Assembly (NCBI GenBank): GCA_025462965.1
Contig: JAOAPQ010000068.1
Location: forward strand, 1-39,377
DNA from: Bryobacterales bacterium
GTDB lineage: Bacteria > Acidobacteriota > Terriglobia > Bryobacterales > Bryobacteraceae
Reading direction: 5' to 3'
Length of the DNA: 39,377 bases
Below the pieces are notes generated by a model. That model made no database searches. It was not told the origin of the DNA and saw only the letters and a program-made list of their open reading frames with translations. This document shows positions 1 to 8,346 of the stretch, one piece after another. Within the stretch, counting starts at the first letter, position 1, and every line of letters starts with the position of its first letter. The translations under genes were made by a program, and so were the position numbers.

Positions 1-149
1 GCGCGGCACGGCTCGCACCATGTCGCCCAGAAGTCCACCAACAGCACTTTGTTCTTTTGGGACGCGATCAGCGCGCGGTAGCCAGGCTCATCTATCGGCT
101 TTAACGACGCGCCAGCCAACAGGCAAAGCAGCACCGCTCTACTGATCAT
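1..149 (-). CDS. TlpA/thioredoxin-like protein, N-terminal part only (runs off window edge)
   Basis: Reverse strand from ATG at 149 reads MISRAVLLCLLAGASLKPIDEPGYRALIASQKNKVLLVDFWATWCEPCR; signal peptide plus WCxxC motif. Overlaps the upstream redoxin stop by 11 nt. Confidence 0.75.
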   Translation of the reverse strand, partial: MISRAVLLCLLAGASLKPIDEPGYRALIASQKNKVLLVDFWATWCEPCR

Positions 150-660
150 GCCGCGGACGCTTGACCGTGCAGCCGAAAGCCTTCGTGACTGGCGCCGTAA
201 CCGGGTTCCCGGCCAGGACGGCATCGAGCGCAGCGCGCAAACTCTGCGTCTTTACGCGCGCCGGATTCTGGGCATCGTCAATACCTCCGTGGTAGCGGAC
301 CGCGCCATCCTTGTCCAGCACGTAGATTTCGGGCGTAAACTCGGCGCCCAACTTCGATGCCATCTCGCTGTTGCGATCCTGCGCTACGGGGAAGGTGAAT
401 CCGTGCCGATGGGCGTTCGCCGCAATCTCGGCCCCGCTCTCATTCACGTTGGGATTTAGAAACAAGAACCGCACGCCACTGTTCTCATAATCCGAGTAAA
501 TCGCTTGCAGCCTGTCGCCATAGGCATTGGAAATGGGGCAGCGCGCCGAAATAAAGGCCACAACCGTGATCTGAGCGTTGCCGATGCCAGTCGCCGCGGC
601 GCCTTGCCAGGCAAACGCCAGGGCGGAAGCCAGCACTGCAGACGGCAGACCCGGTCGCAC
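139..660 (-). CDS. Redoxin (AhpC/TSA-like) domain protein, exported
   Basis: Signal-like N-terminus; AQITVVAFISARCPISNAYGDRL and TPEIYVLDKDGAVRYHGGIDD are typical of redoxin-fold proteins. Confidence 0.75.
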   Translation of the reverse strand: MRPGLPSAVLASALAFAWQGAAATGIGNAQITVVAFISARCPISNAYGDRLQAIYSDYENSGVRFLFLNPNVNESGAEIAANAHRHGFTFPVAQDRNSEMASKLGAEFTPEIYVLDKDGAVRYHGGIDDAQNPARVKTQSLRAALDAVLAGNPVTAPVTKAFGCTVKRPRHDQ

Positions 661-662
661 GG

Positions 663-1022
663 TTATTTGTCCAGCTTGAGATTGATAATCGCCTGTTTCC
701 GGCTGTCGAACGAACTGAGCGTCTTGGTGGGGCTTGAGGCTCCGCTCATCATTGCGTGAAGTTCATAATCCACGTCGGGGCTCAGGCTGTTGAAATAGTA
801 TTCGCCCTGCTCCTTCGTGATGAACGACCGGATCTGGAGCGTCTTGGTGTTCTTCAGTTGGACCACCGCACCGGCCACAGCATCACCCGCCGCGTTGGAG
901 ATTGTCCCCTGCACGGACCTGCTGCTCGAATCCTCGTTTTTCTTCTGGCCCGCGAGCAGAGCCGCCGGAACCAGCGCCAGCAGCAACACCGCAACCACCG
1001 TTCGCCGTATCAATGGCTTCAT
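663..1022 (-). CDS. Carboxypeptidase regulatory-like (Ig-like) domain secreted protein
   Basis: Internal start MKPLIRRTVVAVLLLALVPAALLAG gives a signal peptide; VQGTISNAAGDAVAGAVVQLKNTKTLQIRSFITKEQGEYYFNSL matches CarboxypepD_reg-like repeats. The upstream ORF extension is Arg/Lys-rich and unlikely to be real. Confidence 0.7.
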   Translation of the reverse strand: MKPLIRRTVVAVLLLALVPAALLAGQKKNEDSSSRSVQGTISNAAGDAVAGAVVQLKNTKTLQIRSFITKEQGEYYFNSLSPDVDYELHAMMSGASSPTKTLSSFDSRKQAIINLKLDK

Positions 1023-1071
1023 GGGAGAAACCTCCAGCCACTGAGACGGCGGGGTGGCAAGGTGGGTTTCC

Positions 1072-1305
1072 TTACTTCCATTCGTCCTCTTCTTCTTCCT
1101 CTTCTTCCTCCTCGTCGTCCTCGTCATCGTCCAGATCGTCTTCGTCCTCATCCTCATCCGCGTCGTCGGCCGATTCTAGCTCGAGCGGGTCTTTGCCCAG
1201 CACCTTCAGCGACGCGCCGCACTCATCGCAACTCAGCGTGTCGCCTTCGTCTACTTCTTCTTCGTCCACGTCAATCGCACCGTCACAAGCGGGGCAGGTA
1301 ACCAT
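1072..1305 (-). CDS. LysW-like zinc-ribbon protein with long Asp/Glu tail
   Basis: MVTCPACDGAIDVDEEEVDEGDTLSCDECGASLKVLGKDPLELE: CxxC...CxxC spacing and the GxDPLxLE segment resemble LysW; strong SD (AGGAG) upstream of ATG on the minus strand. Confidence 0.7.
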   Translation of the reverse strand: MVTCPACDGAIDVDEEEVDEGDTLSCDECGASLKVLGKDPLELESADDADEDEDEDDLDDDEDDEEEEEEEEEDEWK

Positions 1306-1397
1306 ATTTTTCTCCTGGAGTCTCTCTCCGAAATTTACTTTCTTTATACGACACTTTTGGCAGGCAGGTTGTATTTTCCCGATCGAAACCCGGGATT

Positions 1398-1913
1398 TTA
1401 CGCCGGTTGCCGCCGAGCCGCTTCGCGGCGGCGCGTGGTGGGTGGTACGATCCCCTTCAGCCGCAGGAACATGAAGAGCTGGGAGCGATGCGTCAGTTCA
1501 TGCTCCTTCAGAAACTGCAGCATCTCCAGGCGCGTCACGCGCTGGCCGTCGAACCTCGTGATTTCCCCCGCCCAAAATTCGACGGGCTGCTCCTGGAACG
1601 TTGCTGTCCGGTCACGCATGCTCTCCAGCAGCGCCTCCGCCAGATCTTCACCGGAAGGGCTGTCCGGAAGGTGCATCTTATACCGATCGAGGAGTTCGCG
1701 CCGGTTCGGAACGGCCATATCGTCCACTCCAGCCAGTATCGCGCCCGTAACACAGTGACTCACTTCCAGGATGTGGAAGGCCGTCTCGCGAAAGCTCATG
1801 CATCCCTCTACCAGAATTTCGTCCATCGCCGCTTCCGGAAGATCGCTGACGCCTTGGGCCGTGTCCTCACGAATCTTGCGCCACGAGTCCAAAACCGTTT
1901 GCAATCGGATCAT
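1398..1913 (-). CDS. DinB-like family protein
   Basis: MIRLQTVLDSWRKIREDT...SFRETAFHILEVSHCVTGAIL...LEMLQFLKEHELTHRSQLFMFLRLKGIVPP; C-terminal HxxxHRxQ-type motif of DinB-like four-helix proteins. Start refined from ORF start 2036. Confidence 0.7.
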   Translation of the reverse strand: MIRLQTVLDSWRKIREDTAQGVSDLPEAAMDEILVEGCMSFRETAFHILEVSHCVTGAILAGVDDMAVPNRRELLDRYKMHLPDSPSGEDLAEALLESMRDRTATFQEQPVEFWAGEITRFDGQRVTRLEMLQFLKEHELTHRSQLFMFLRLKGIVPPTTRRREAARRQPA

Positions 1914-1948
1914 GAGGTGATTGTAACTGGCATCCCCCGTCTTCCATG

Positions 1949-3373
1949 TCAAAAAATCGCATAAAGGAACGGATTGCGGCTCTCGCCTCCCGCCAGCAGC
2001 AACATAATCACAAACACCACGGTGACGGCGGTGCATGAATAGACTGACCAGCGCCCCCAGCGCGGCAGTGACTCGACCAACTCGCCGCGTCGGTTACGGC
2101 GTCGAAAATAATCTGCGATTTCCAGCAGGACATATCCGCCGAAGCCGATTAGTATCGAACGCCCCGAAACATCCATCAGTCCTCTGAACTCAGCCGAAGG
2201 AAAACGGATACCGCTACCCAGGTGTCCCAGAAGGTAAAAAATGTCGGAAACGCGCTCGCCCCGGAAGAATACCGCGCCGATCGCCACCAAATGGAACGTC
2301 ACGACGGGTCCAATCCAGTTCATCGCCCGATCGGTACTTGGATGCGCTTTGTAAAAGCGCTTTCGCCATCGGGCGCTGAGAGCATCCACGGACAGATAGA
2401 ACGCGTGAAGCAGGCCGAATAAGGCAAATTCCCACCGCACGCCGTGCCAAACTCCGATCAGTACCAAATTGACCGTCAGGCTGAAGATTAAGCCGACATT
2501 TCCCCAATTGCGCGTCGCCATTCGTAGAGGAGTGAATACATAGTCTGTCAGCCACGAAGTGAGACTGATATGCCAACGGCGCCAGTACTCGCTGATGTTG
2601 TGCGCTGCGAAAGGTGCGTAGAAGTTCTCGGGCGTTTCAATGCCCAGCACCAGGGCCGACCCTACCGCTATGTCTGTCAGGCCGCCGAAATCCGCGTACA
2701 GTTGGAGCGGGTACGCATAGAACCCGAGCGCCAACGGAGTGCCCCGGCCATACACGTGGCCGTAGACGAAATTCACCAGAGTCTCCAAGTTGTCGGCCAC
2801 CACAAACTTCTTGAAGTAGCCGAGTAGAATACGCTGCACCCCCGTCATCACATCCGGAAGACGCGCCGCGGGCGCGCGATGGATCTCCTCCAGGAAGCTT
2901 TCGCTCCGCTGGATCGGTCCCGCAACGATTTGGGGAAAGAACGATGCATAGGAGGCGAGGGCGAGAAAGCTCTTCTCCGCCCGCATCTTGCCCCAGTACA
3001 CGTCCACCACATAACTGATGAGCTTGAATGTGTAGTACGAAATCCCGAGCGGGATCAGGAGATCGTGCTTGAAAATATCGCGCCAGAGGAAGGTCGTTTT
3101 GAAAATCGCGAGCAGCGCCACAAATGCAGACACCGCCGCAAACATCGTCCAGCGCTTTGCTGAGTCGTTCTGCGCTGTTTGTATGCGTCTGGCGGCAATG
3201 TAGGCGCAGGCAGTTGCCGCGAGCATCAGAGTCGCCAGGGAACCGCTCCAGGTCCAGTAAAACGCGTAGGAAGCGGCCAGGATCAGCCCGACCCGAAACC
3301 TCGCCGGCGCCAGGCGGTAAGCCACCCCGACAACGGTAAGAAAGATGCAGAATTTGAAGCTTGTGAAATCCAA
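1949..3373 (-). CDS. MBOAT family O-acyltransferase (AlgI/DltB-like)
   Basis: Polytopic protein with FFPQIVAGPIQR, YWRRWHISLTSWLTDYVFTPL and LIGVWHGVRWEFALFGLLHAFYL (catalytic WHG region). Confidence 0.92.
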   Translation of the reverse strand: MDFTSFKFCIFLTVVGVAYRLAPARFRVGLILAASYAFYWTWSGSLATLMLAATACAYIAARRIQTAQNDSAKRWTMFAAVSAFVALLAIFKTTFLWRDIFKHDLLIPLGISYYTFKLISYVVDVYWGKMRAEKSFLALASYASFFPQIVAGPIQRSESFLEEIHRAPAARLPDVMTGVQRILLGYFKKFVVADNLETLVNFVYGHVYGRGTPLALGFYAYPLQLYADFGGLTDIAVGSALVLGIETPENFYAPFAAHNISEYWRRWHISLTSWLTDYVFTPLRMATRNWGNVGLIFSLTVNLVLIGVWHGVRWEFALFGLLHAFYLSVDALSARWRKRFYKAHPSTDRAMNWIGPVVTFHLVAIGAVFFRGERVSDIFYLLGHLGSGIRFPSAEFRGLMDVSGRSILIGFGGYVLLEIADYFRRRNRRGELVESLPRWGRWSVYSCTAVTVVFVIMLLLAGGESRNPFLYAIF

Positions 3374-3387
3374 AAGTCGGGGCCTGT

Positions 3388-3630
3388 CTACGCGGCCTTC
3401 CTCTCGACCAGGGAGATGAAGTCGCCCACGTTATTCAAGCTCCTGACCTCTGCCGTGGTCAGCTTGATCTTGAAGGCTTTCTCGACCGCCACAATCAGGT
3501 TGATATGCGAAAGAGAATCCCAGCCCTCCACGTCCGCCGCGGTCATGTCATCGCTGACCTGGAGCGATGGATCGTCGAAGATGTCCTGGAAAATCGCATT
3601 CATGCGTTGTCTTAGGGTCTGCCGGTCCAT
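3388..3630 (-). CDS. Acyl carrier protein
   Basis: 80 aa; GWDSLSHINLIVAVEKAF contains the DSL phosphopantetheine-attachment serine. Confidence 0.9.
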   Translation of the reverse strand: MDRQTLRQRMNAIFQDIFDDPSLQVSDDMTAADVEGWDSLSHINLIVAVEKAFKIKLTTAEVRSLNNVGDFISLVERKAA

Positions 3631-3636
3631 GTGGTC

Positions 3637-5394
3637 TCAATCGCCTTCGGTGATGTAGATAGTGCGCGCCTGGTATGGCGCCGGGTCCAGATGCCACTTG
3701 CTTGCGCCGTCCTGCTCCGCCGTTTTTTCGAATCCGAACTGCGCGAAGAAATCTTTCACCATGGCATTTTTTGCCGTCGGAATGTACTCGCCGGTGATCC
3801 GCGTCAGCCCCTTTTCTCTCGCGAGTTCCACCACGCGCGTCATCAGGAAATGTTCTACCCCGCGCGCCAGGACGCGGCAGCTCATCAGCCAGTCGCCGAT
3901 CTCCAGCACGTCGGGCTTGATCCGGAGAATCACGATCGATATCAATCCATGGTCGCCGAACCGGTCCCGCAGGCTTGCGTAGAGCGGCACGCAGCCCTCG
4001 GTGTCGAGCATCATCTTTTCGCAGTCCCCTTCGTTGTAGCGGTGGGTTGTCAGGTTGAACTGATTGCTTCGCTGGATCAGCTGCGCGATTCTTGGAATCT
4101 TCGCCTTGTGGAACCGTGCCACTTCGATCTGCATCTCGAGCGACCTTAGATATTCGTCTATGTTCGAATAGGTGCTCTGCACCTCCCGCCGGCCGGCTTC
4201 CTGCTTATAAAGCTCGGAACGCGCGAGATCCTCCGCTGAAAAAGAGCTTGTTTCGAAAAGATTCAATTCCGAAATCGCACGCACATAGTCGGCCGGATCC
4301 TCCGGCATTTCCGGCACGATCACGTCCGGCAGGAATTGCCGAACCAGATTCCGCTCGAACGGATTGTCGTCCAGGAACACCATGGAGTCCAGGCCGATCT
4401 CGAGCGTGTCCCGGATCTTCCGTATGTTGTCCGCCTTGTTCTCCCAGTTCACGACGAACATCGTGATGTCCTGCCGCTTCAGAACCATTTCCGGATTCTC
4501 CACAAAGGGGCGCACCGCATTTTCGTGGTCATTCTTGCTGCAGACGGCCAGGAGAATTCCGCGGCGCTTGAGCGAAAGCAGGTAGTGCTGGAAGTGAAAG
4601 AAAGCTTCGCCATCTCCGTGCGCGCCGATCGAGATTCCGAGCGGCCCGTCATCGCCCACCACGCCGCCCCACAATGTGTTGTCGAGATCCAGCACCACGC
4701 ATTTCACGACGCGCCCCATCGTGGGAAGCGTCATTTCCACAAGCGCCTGCGCCACTTGCGGCAGGTGATCGAGTTGGCAGAATGCCTTGGTCATGTTCCA
4801 GAGCCGGTCGTCGTACCAGTTCTTTCGGCCTGCGTAGGACGCGATGCCTTCCACGTCGCAAACCAACACGTTGGCGCGCTCGCGGACACATTGGGCGATG
4901 TTCATGTTGATCGCCGCTACGCTCGCATAGAGAGAATGCGCCACTTTGAGGTCGTAGTTGCCAAACTGGCGCTCGTACGGAAGCGGATAATTGCACTGGA
5001 CCACGCACGCCGCACAATGCCTCCCCAGCGCGTCCCAGATACGTAGCATCCGTTCGGTGGCCGCCTCCGGAAAACCGGCTCCGCCGTGCTGGTAATAGCG
5101 GCTCCGCAAAGCCTGCGCGCAGTTCGCCAGCACGACGACGCCCGGCTGGAATTGGTATAACCCCGAGGAACGGTCGAACGTTTCCATTTCGATCGCGTCG
5201 AACGCGCCCTCATAGATCTCCGCGTTCACCCCGTTGTCATGGAACAAGGCCTTCAACAGCGGAACGAACTGCTGCGTTGCGGCGTCCGACAGAATCGCTA
5301 TCCGCGCGTTCTGATTTGACCCCTTCGTTACGAGCTTTCTGCCTGCGCGGGCAAGACGGCTGTAATCCAGATCTGGTGTGTTCTTGGAAATCAA
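3637..5394 (-). CDS. FkbH-like HAD-IIIC phosphatase / acyl-activating protein
   Basis: KCVVLDLDNTLWGGVVGDDG, LLAVCSKND, FLDDNPFERNLVR; C-terminal GNAT-like region; N-terminal region similar to FkbH-like N-terminal domains. Confidence 0.9.
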   Translation of the reverse strand: MISKNTPDLDYSRLARAGRKLVTKGSNQNARIAILSDAATQQFVPLLKALFHDNGVNAEIYEGAFDAIEMETFDRSSGLYQFQPGVVVLANCAQALRSRYYQHGGAGFPEAATERMLRIWDALGRHCAACVVQCNYPLPYERQFGNYDLKVAHSLYASVAAINMNIAQCVRERANVLVCDVEGIASYAGRKNWYDDRLWNMTKAFCQLDHLPQVAQALVEMTLPTMGRVVKCVVLDLDNTLWGGVVGDDGPLGISIGAHGDGEAFFHFQHYLLSLKRRGILLAVCSKNDHENAVRPFVENPEMVLKRQDITMFVVNWENKADNIRKIRDTLEIGLDSMVFLDDNPFERNLVRQFLPDVIVPEMPEDPADYVRAISELNLFETSSFSAEDLARSELYKQEAGRREVQSTYSNIDEYLRSLEMQIEVARFHKAKIPRIAQLIQRSNQFNLTTHRYNEGDCEKMMLDTEGCVPLYASLRDRFGDHGLISIVILRIKPDVLEIGDWLMSCRVLARGVEHFLMTRVVELAREKGLTRITGEYIPTAKNAMVKDFFAQFGFEKTAEQDGASKWHLDPAPYQARTIYITEGD

Positions 5395-5447
5395 GGCTAT
5401 CTTCGCGGGCAGCTAAATTTGGATTCTAACATCGTTGTTTAGTGCGC

Positions 5448-6209
5448 TTATGACTTCTTAAATACGGCGAACAAAGAGGCGGAGCTGCTGCCATTGAACC
5501 AATCCAATCTACGAAAGACGGATGTCAGCAGGATGCTCCCTGCCCATGCCATCATCTTAGGCAAGCGGGGTAGCCTGGCCTGTATCCAGCATCCGTATTG
5601 AGCAGGCACACCGGTATTGCGCGACAAAAGCGCAAGCTCGAATTCAGCGGGAAAGAGCGCACGCAAGGTTTCTTCGGTGTAGCCATCCAAAACGTGTCCG
5701 ATTCGTTCATGCATTTCACGGGTGAAAACGGCGGGATAGCGCGGAGTTGGAACGGAAACGACGATCTCGCCGCCCTTTCTCAGGCAGGGCGAAACATTTC
5801 TAATGATCGACGCCGGATTCTCAACGTGCTCGAGGAAATCCATGAACAGGACCACGTCGAAGACTTCACCCATGTCCGCGAGCTTGGTGGCGTCCTCGCA
5901 ATGAAATGTGATCTGCGGAAATCGCGCCGCTGCGATGCGGCGCGCTATTGCTATATCTCCGGAATCGAAGTCGTATCCCTCTCCGCGCATCCTCGATCCA
6001 AGGATTTTCGCCAGCTCAAAGAGACACCATCCTTCACCGCAGCCGATTTCCAGAACCCGCAGGTTACGGCCGCGATAATGCTTCGAAGCGTACTTTACCA
6101 ACGGCGCGATCCGTAGATGGTCATGCAGGCCCTTTGCGCCGAATGTCTTCGCAAGGAAAACGGCGGCTGGCTTCTTGTAGAGCGCTGCTTCCACGTCTCC
6201 TATCGGCAT
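5448..6209 (-). CDS. Class I SAM-dependent methyltransferase
   Basis: VLEIGCGEGWCLFELAKIL (motif I), DVVLFMDFLEHVENP, LRKGGEIVVSVPT. Confidence 0.88.
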   Translation of the reverse strand: MPIGDVEAALYKKPAAVFLAKTFGAKGLHDHLRIAPLVKYASKHYRGRNLRVLEIGCGEGWCLFELAKILGSRMRGEGYDFDSGDIAIARRIAAARFPQITFHCEDATKLADMGEVFDVVLFMDFLEHVENPASIIRNVSPCLRKGGEIVVSVPTPRYPAVFTREMHERIGHVLDGYTEETLRALFPAEFELALLSRNTGVPAQYGCWIQARLPRLPKMMAWAGSILLTSVFRRLDWFNGSSSASLFAVFKKS

Positions 6210-6327
6210 TTCTGTCTATGGTCCCCCTGTGGCATGGCGCCACTCTCGCAATTATCGCAGCAGGCGCGTACTTATTGTCGTCTCCCGAAGTATTTGCAAA
6301 AATCGTGAAGAGACCCCGCCCGCTCGA

Positions 6328-7503
6328 ATGCAACCCCAGGAAAGACGCTTGTCGATCGGTCGCGACCTGCTCATCGTAGCTGCGATCCTTGCGATCTGGA
6401 CCGCTGCTTTCGAAGGTTCCCTTCACCTGGCTGATCTTAAAGTCGAAGGATCTCTGTTTATGCGGGACCAGACGCGCGGCTTCCGGCTGCGCCCTCTCGC
6501 CGGAGCGTGGTATCTCACGGAAGGACAGACGTTCGTTACCATCAACAGGCGCGGATATCGGGACCGCGAGCGCGTTCCCGCTCCTCACCCCGGGGTATTT
6601 CGTATCGCTGTCATCGGCGATTCAAGCGTCATAGGCGAGCAGGTCCGAGGTGAACAAACCTTAACTCAGGTTGCAGAGCGGGCCCTTGCCGGTCAAACCG
6701 GGAACGTCGAAGTGCTGAATTTCGGCGTGCCGAATTACGGCTTGGCCCAACAATATCTCACGCTGCGTGACGATGTATTCGCGTACCAACCGGATCTGGT
6801 AGTCCAAGCCGTCTCCCTGACCAATGCCATTCTCAACAGCACGCGCGAAACTTGCGTCAACGAATCCCCTTACCCCTACTTCATGGAGCGCGACGGCCGC
6901 CTGGAATTGTACGATCCTCCGCCGGCTTACTGGCTCGATTCAGCTCGGGAACCCAAACTTCTGGATCTTGAGAATCATTTGGACCTCGCCCTTCTTTATC
7001 TGACAGCAGACCGCACGGTATCCGATATGGCTGATATTTGGGCGCGGCGATTCCATGTGAAACAGCCGCTTCCGGATGATTTCTACGAGCGTTCGTTGTT
7101 TCCGCCCCGGCTGCCCGCGGTCGAGAAGGCGTGGAACATTTCCGAACGCACAATCGCTCTGACTCGAGACCTCTGCGCGTCCCGGCACGTACCTTTCTGG
7201 ATGGTGACTCTCGATTACCCGGCTCAGGTGGATCCGGATCCGAAAGGCCGGGAAGCTTTCCGCGCCAGGTTCAATTCACCGGACCTTTATTACGCCGATT
7301 CGCGTCTCATCCGGTTTGCCGAACGCGAGAACATCCCGCACATTCAAGCAGCGCCCGTCCTGGCCGACTACGCGCTGAGAACTGGCAAATGCCTGCATGG
7401 CTTCTTCAACACGCCCCGCAACTACGGACACCTCAATGTAGAGGGACACAGCGTACTCGGCGCCTTACTCGCTGAGCGCCTTGCGAATACAATCCCGCGC
7501 TAG
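6328..7503 (+). CDS. SGNH/GDSL-type hydrolase-fold membrane-anchored protein
   Basis: N-terminal TM (LLIVAAILAIWTAAF), FRIAVIGDSSVIGE, VLNFGVPNYGLAQQYLTL, C-terminal GHLNVEGH. Start taken at MQPQERR within ORF 6229..7503. Confidence 0.75.
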   Translation: MQPQERRLSIGRDLLIVAAILAIWTAAFEGSLHLADLKVEGSLFMRDQTRGFRLRPLAGAWYLTEGQTFVTINRRGYRDRERVPAPHPGVFRIAVIGDSSVIGEQVRGEQTLTQVAERALAGQTGNVEVLNFGVPNYGLAQQYLTLRDDVFAYQPDLVVQAVSLTNAILNSTRETCVNESPYPYFMERDGRLELYDPPPAYWLDSAREPKLLDLENHLDLALLYLTADRTVSDMADIWARRFHVKQPLPDDFYERSLFPPRLPAVEKAWNISERTIALTRDLCASRHVPFWMVTLDYPAQVDPDPKGREAFRARFNSPDLYYADSRLIRFAERENIPHIQAAPVLADYALRTGKCLHGFFNTPRNYGHLNVEGHSVLGALLAERLANTIPR

Positions 7504-7512
7504 CGCGCGATC

Positions 7513-8337
7513 TTATTTATCGAGCTCTCGAATTTTGATGTTGCGGAACCACGCATCATCACCGTGGTTTTGCAACGAGATCGGGCAATCCTTCACCGGC
7601 TGGTTCGCCAGCAAATCCCGCACGTGCGGACTGGCCGCCCACCGCTTCTGAATCCCGGCCAGAGCGTCTGGAGAATCCAGGCTCGAATCGACCACCTTCA
7701 CGCCGTTGAGCCAGTGCTCGACATGGTTTCCACGCACCACGATCCGCGACTGGTTGAACTCGCCCACCGGCCGCGATGCGGCGCTTGCGGGCGCGACCAT
7801 ATCGTAGAGGGCCCCAGCGGTATGCTTCCCGTTGCCCTTCGCGTCAGGATTGGTGCTGTCGTCGGTCATCTGGTACTCGAAGCCGATGACGTAGTCCTGG
7901 CCTCGTACGGGGCGCTCCGTTACCGGCTTCAGAAAACTCTGTTCCACCCGCGTTTCGAACCGTGTTTTCGGAAGATCGGTGTCCGGCAGCAGATACAAAT
8001 GCTTCTGTATCCGGTACTTGATTCCGCTGTTCCCCGCGGGCGAAATGCGCCATTCGAAACTGAATTCGAAGTCGCGGAAGGTCCGCTTTGTAAATAGGTC
8101 TTCCGTGAGAAGCGGTTTCTTCTGAGCCTTCAGGCACCCGTCTTCGATGGTCCAGGCAGCTCCGGCGGGCCTCCACCCATCCATTGACTTTCCGTCAAAC
8201 AGAAGGATCCAGCCCGCTTTCTTCTCGTCCGGCGTCAACGAATTCTGCGCCAATGCCATGGAGGCTGCAGAAACACTGAAAACAGCGATTCTAAGCATGA
8301 ACCCTCTGGGCATCCGTCTAAACATCCGTCTAAGCAT
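7513..8337 (-). CDS. DUF1080 (3-keto-disaccharide hydrolase-like) domain protein
   Basis: [31 protein letters not shown]...[20 protein letters not shown]...[14 protein letters not shown] are DUF1080 hallmarks; signal peptide. Confidence 0.9.
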   Translation of the reverse strand: MLRRMFRRMPRGFMLRIAVFSVSAASMALAQNSLTPDEKKAGWILLFDGKSMDGWRPAGAAWTIEDGCLKAQKKPLLTEDLFTKRTFRDFEFSFEWRISPAGNSGIKYRIQKHLYLLPDTDLPKTRFETRVEQSFLKPVTERPVRGQDYVIGFEYQMTDDSTNPDAKGNGKHTAGALYDMVAPASAASRPVGEFNQSRIVVRGNHVEHWLNGVKVVDSSLDSPDALAGIQKRWAASPHVRDLLANQPVKDCPISLQNHGDDAWFRNIKIRELDK

Positions 8338-8346
8338 CGGTCTGTA
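8311..8346 (-). repeat. Three tandem 12-bp units at the pckG stop / DUF1080 start junction
   Basis: CATCCGTCTAAA / CATCCGTCTAAG / CATCGGTCTGTA read directly on the + strand. Confidence 0.85.

Noticed and set aside
902-1474. 190-aa + strand ORF with a long poly-Ser run
   Set aside because: Antisense shadow of the acidic tail of the LysW-like gene; low-complexity and no independent support.
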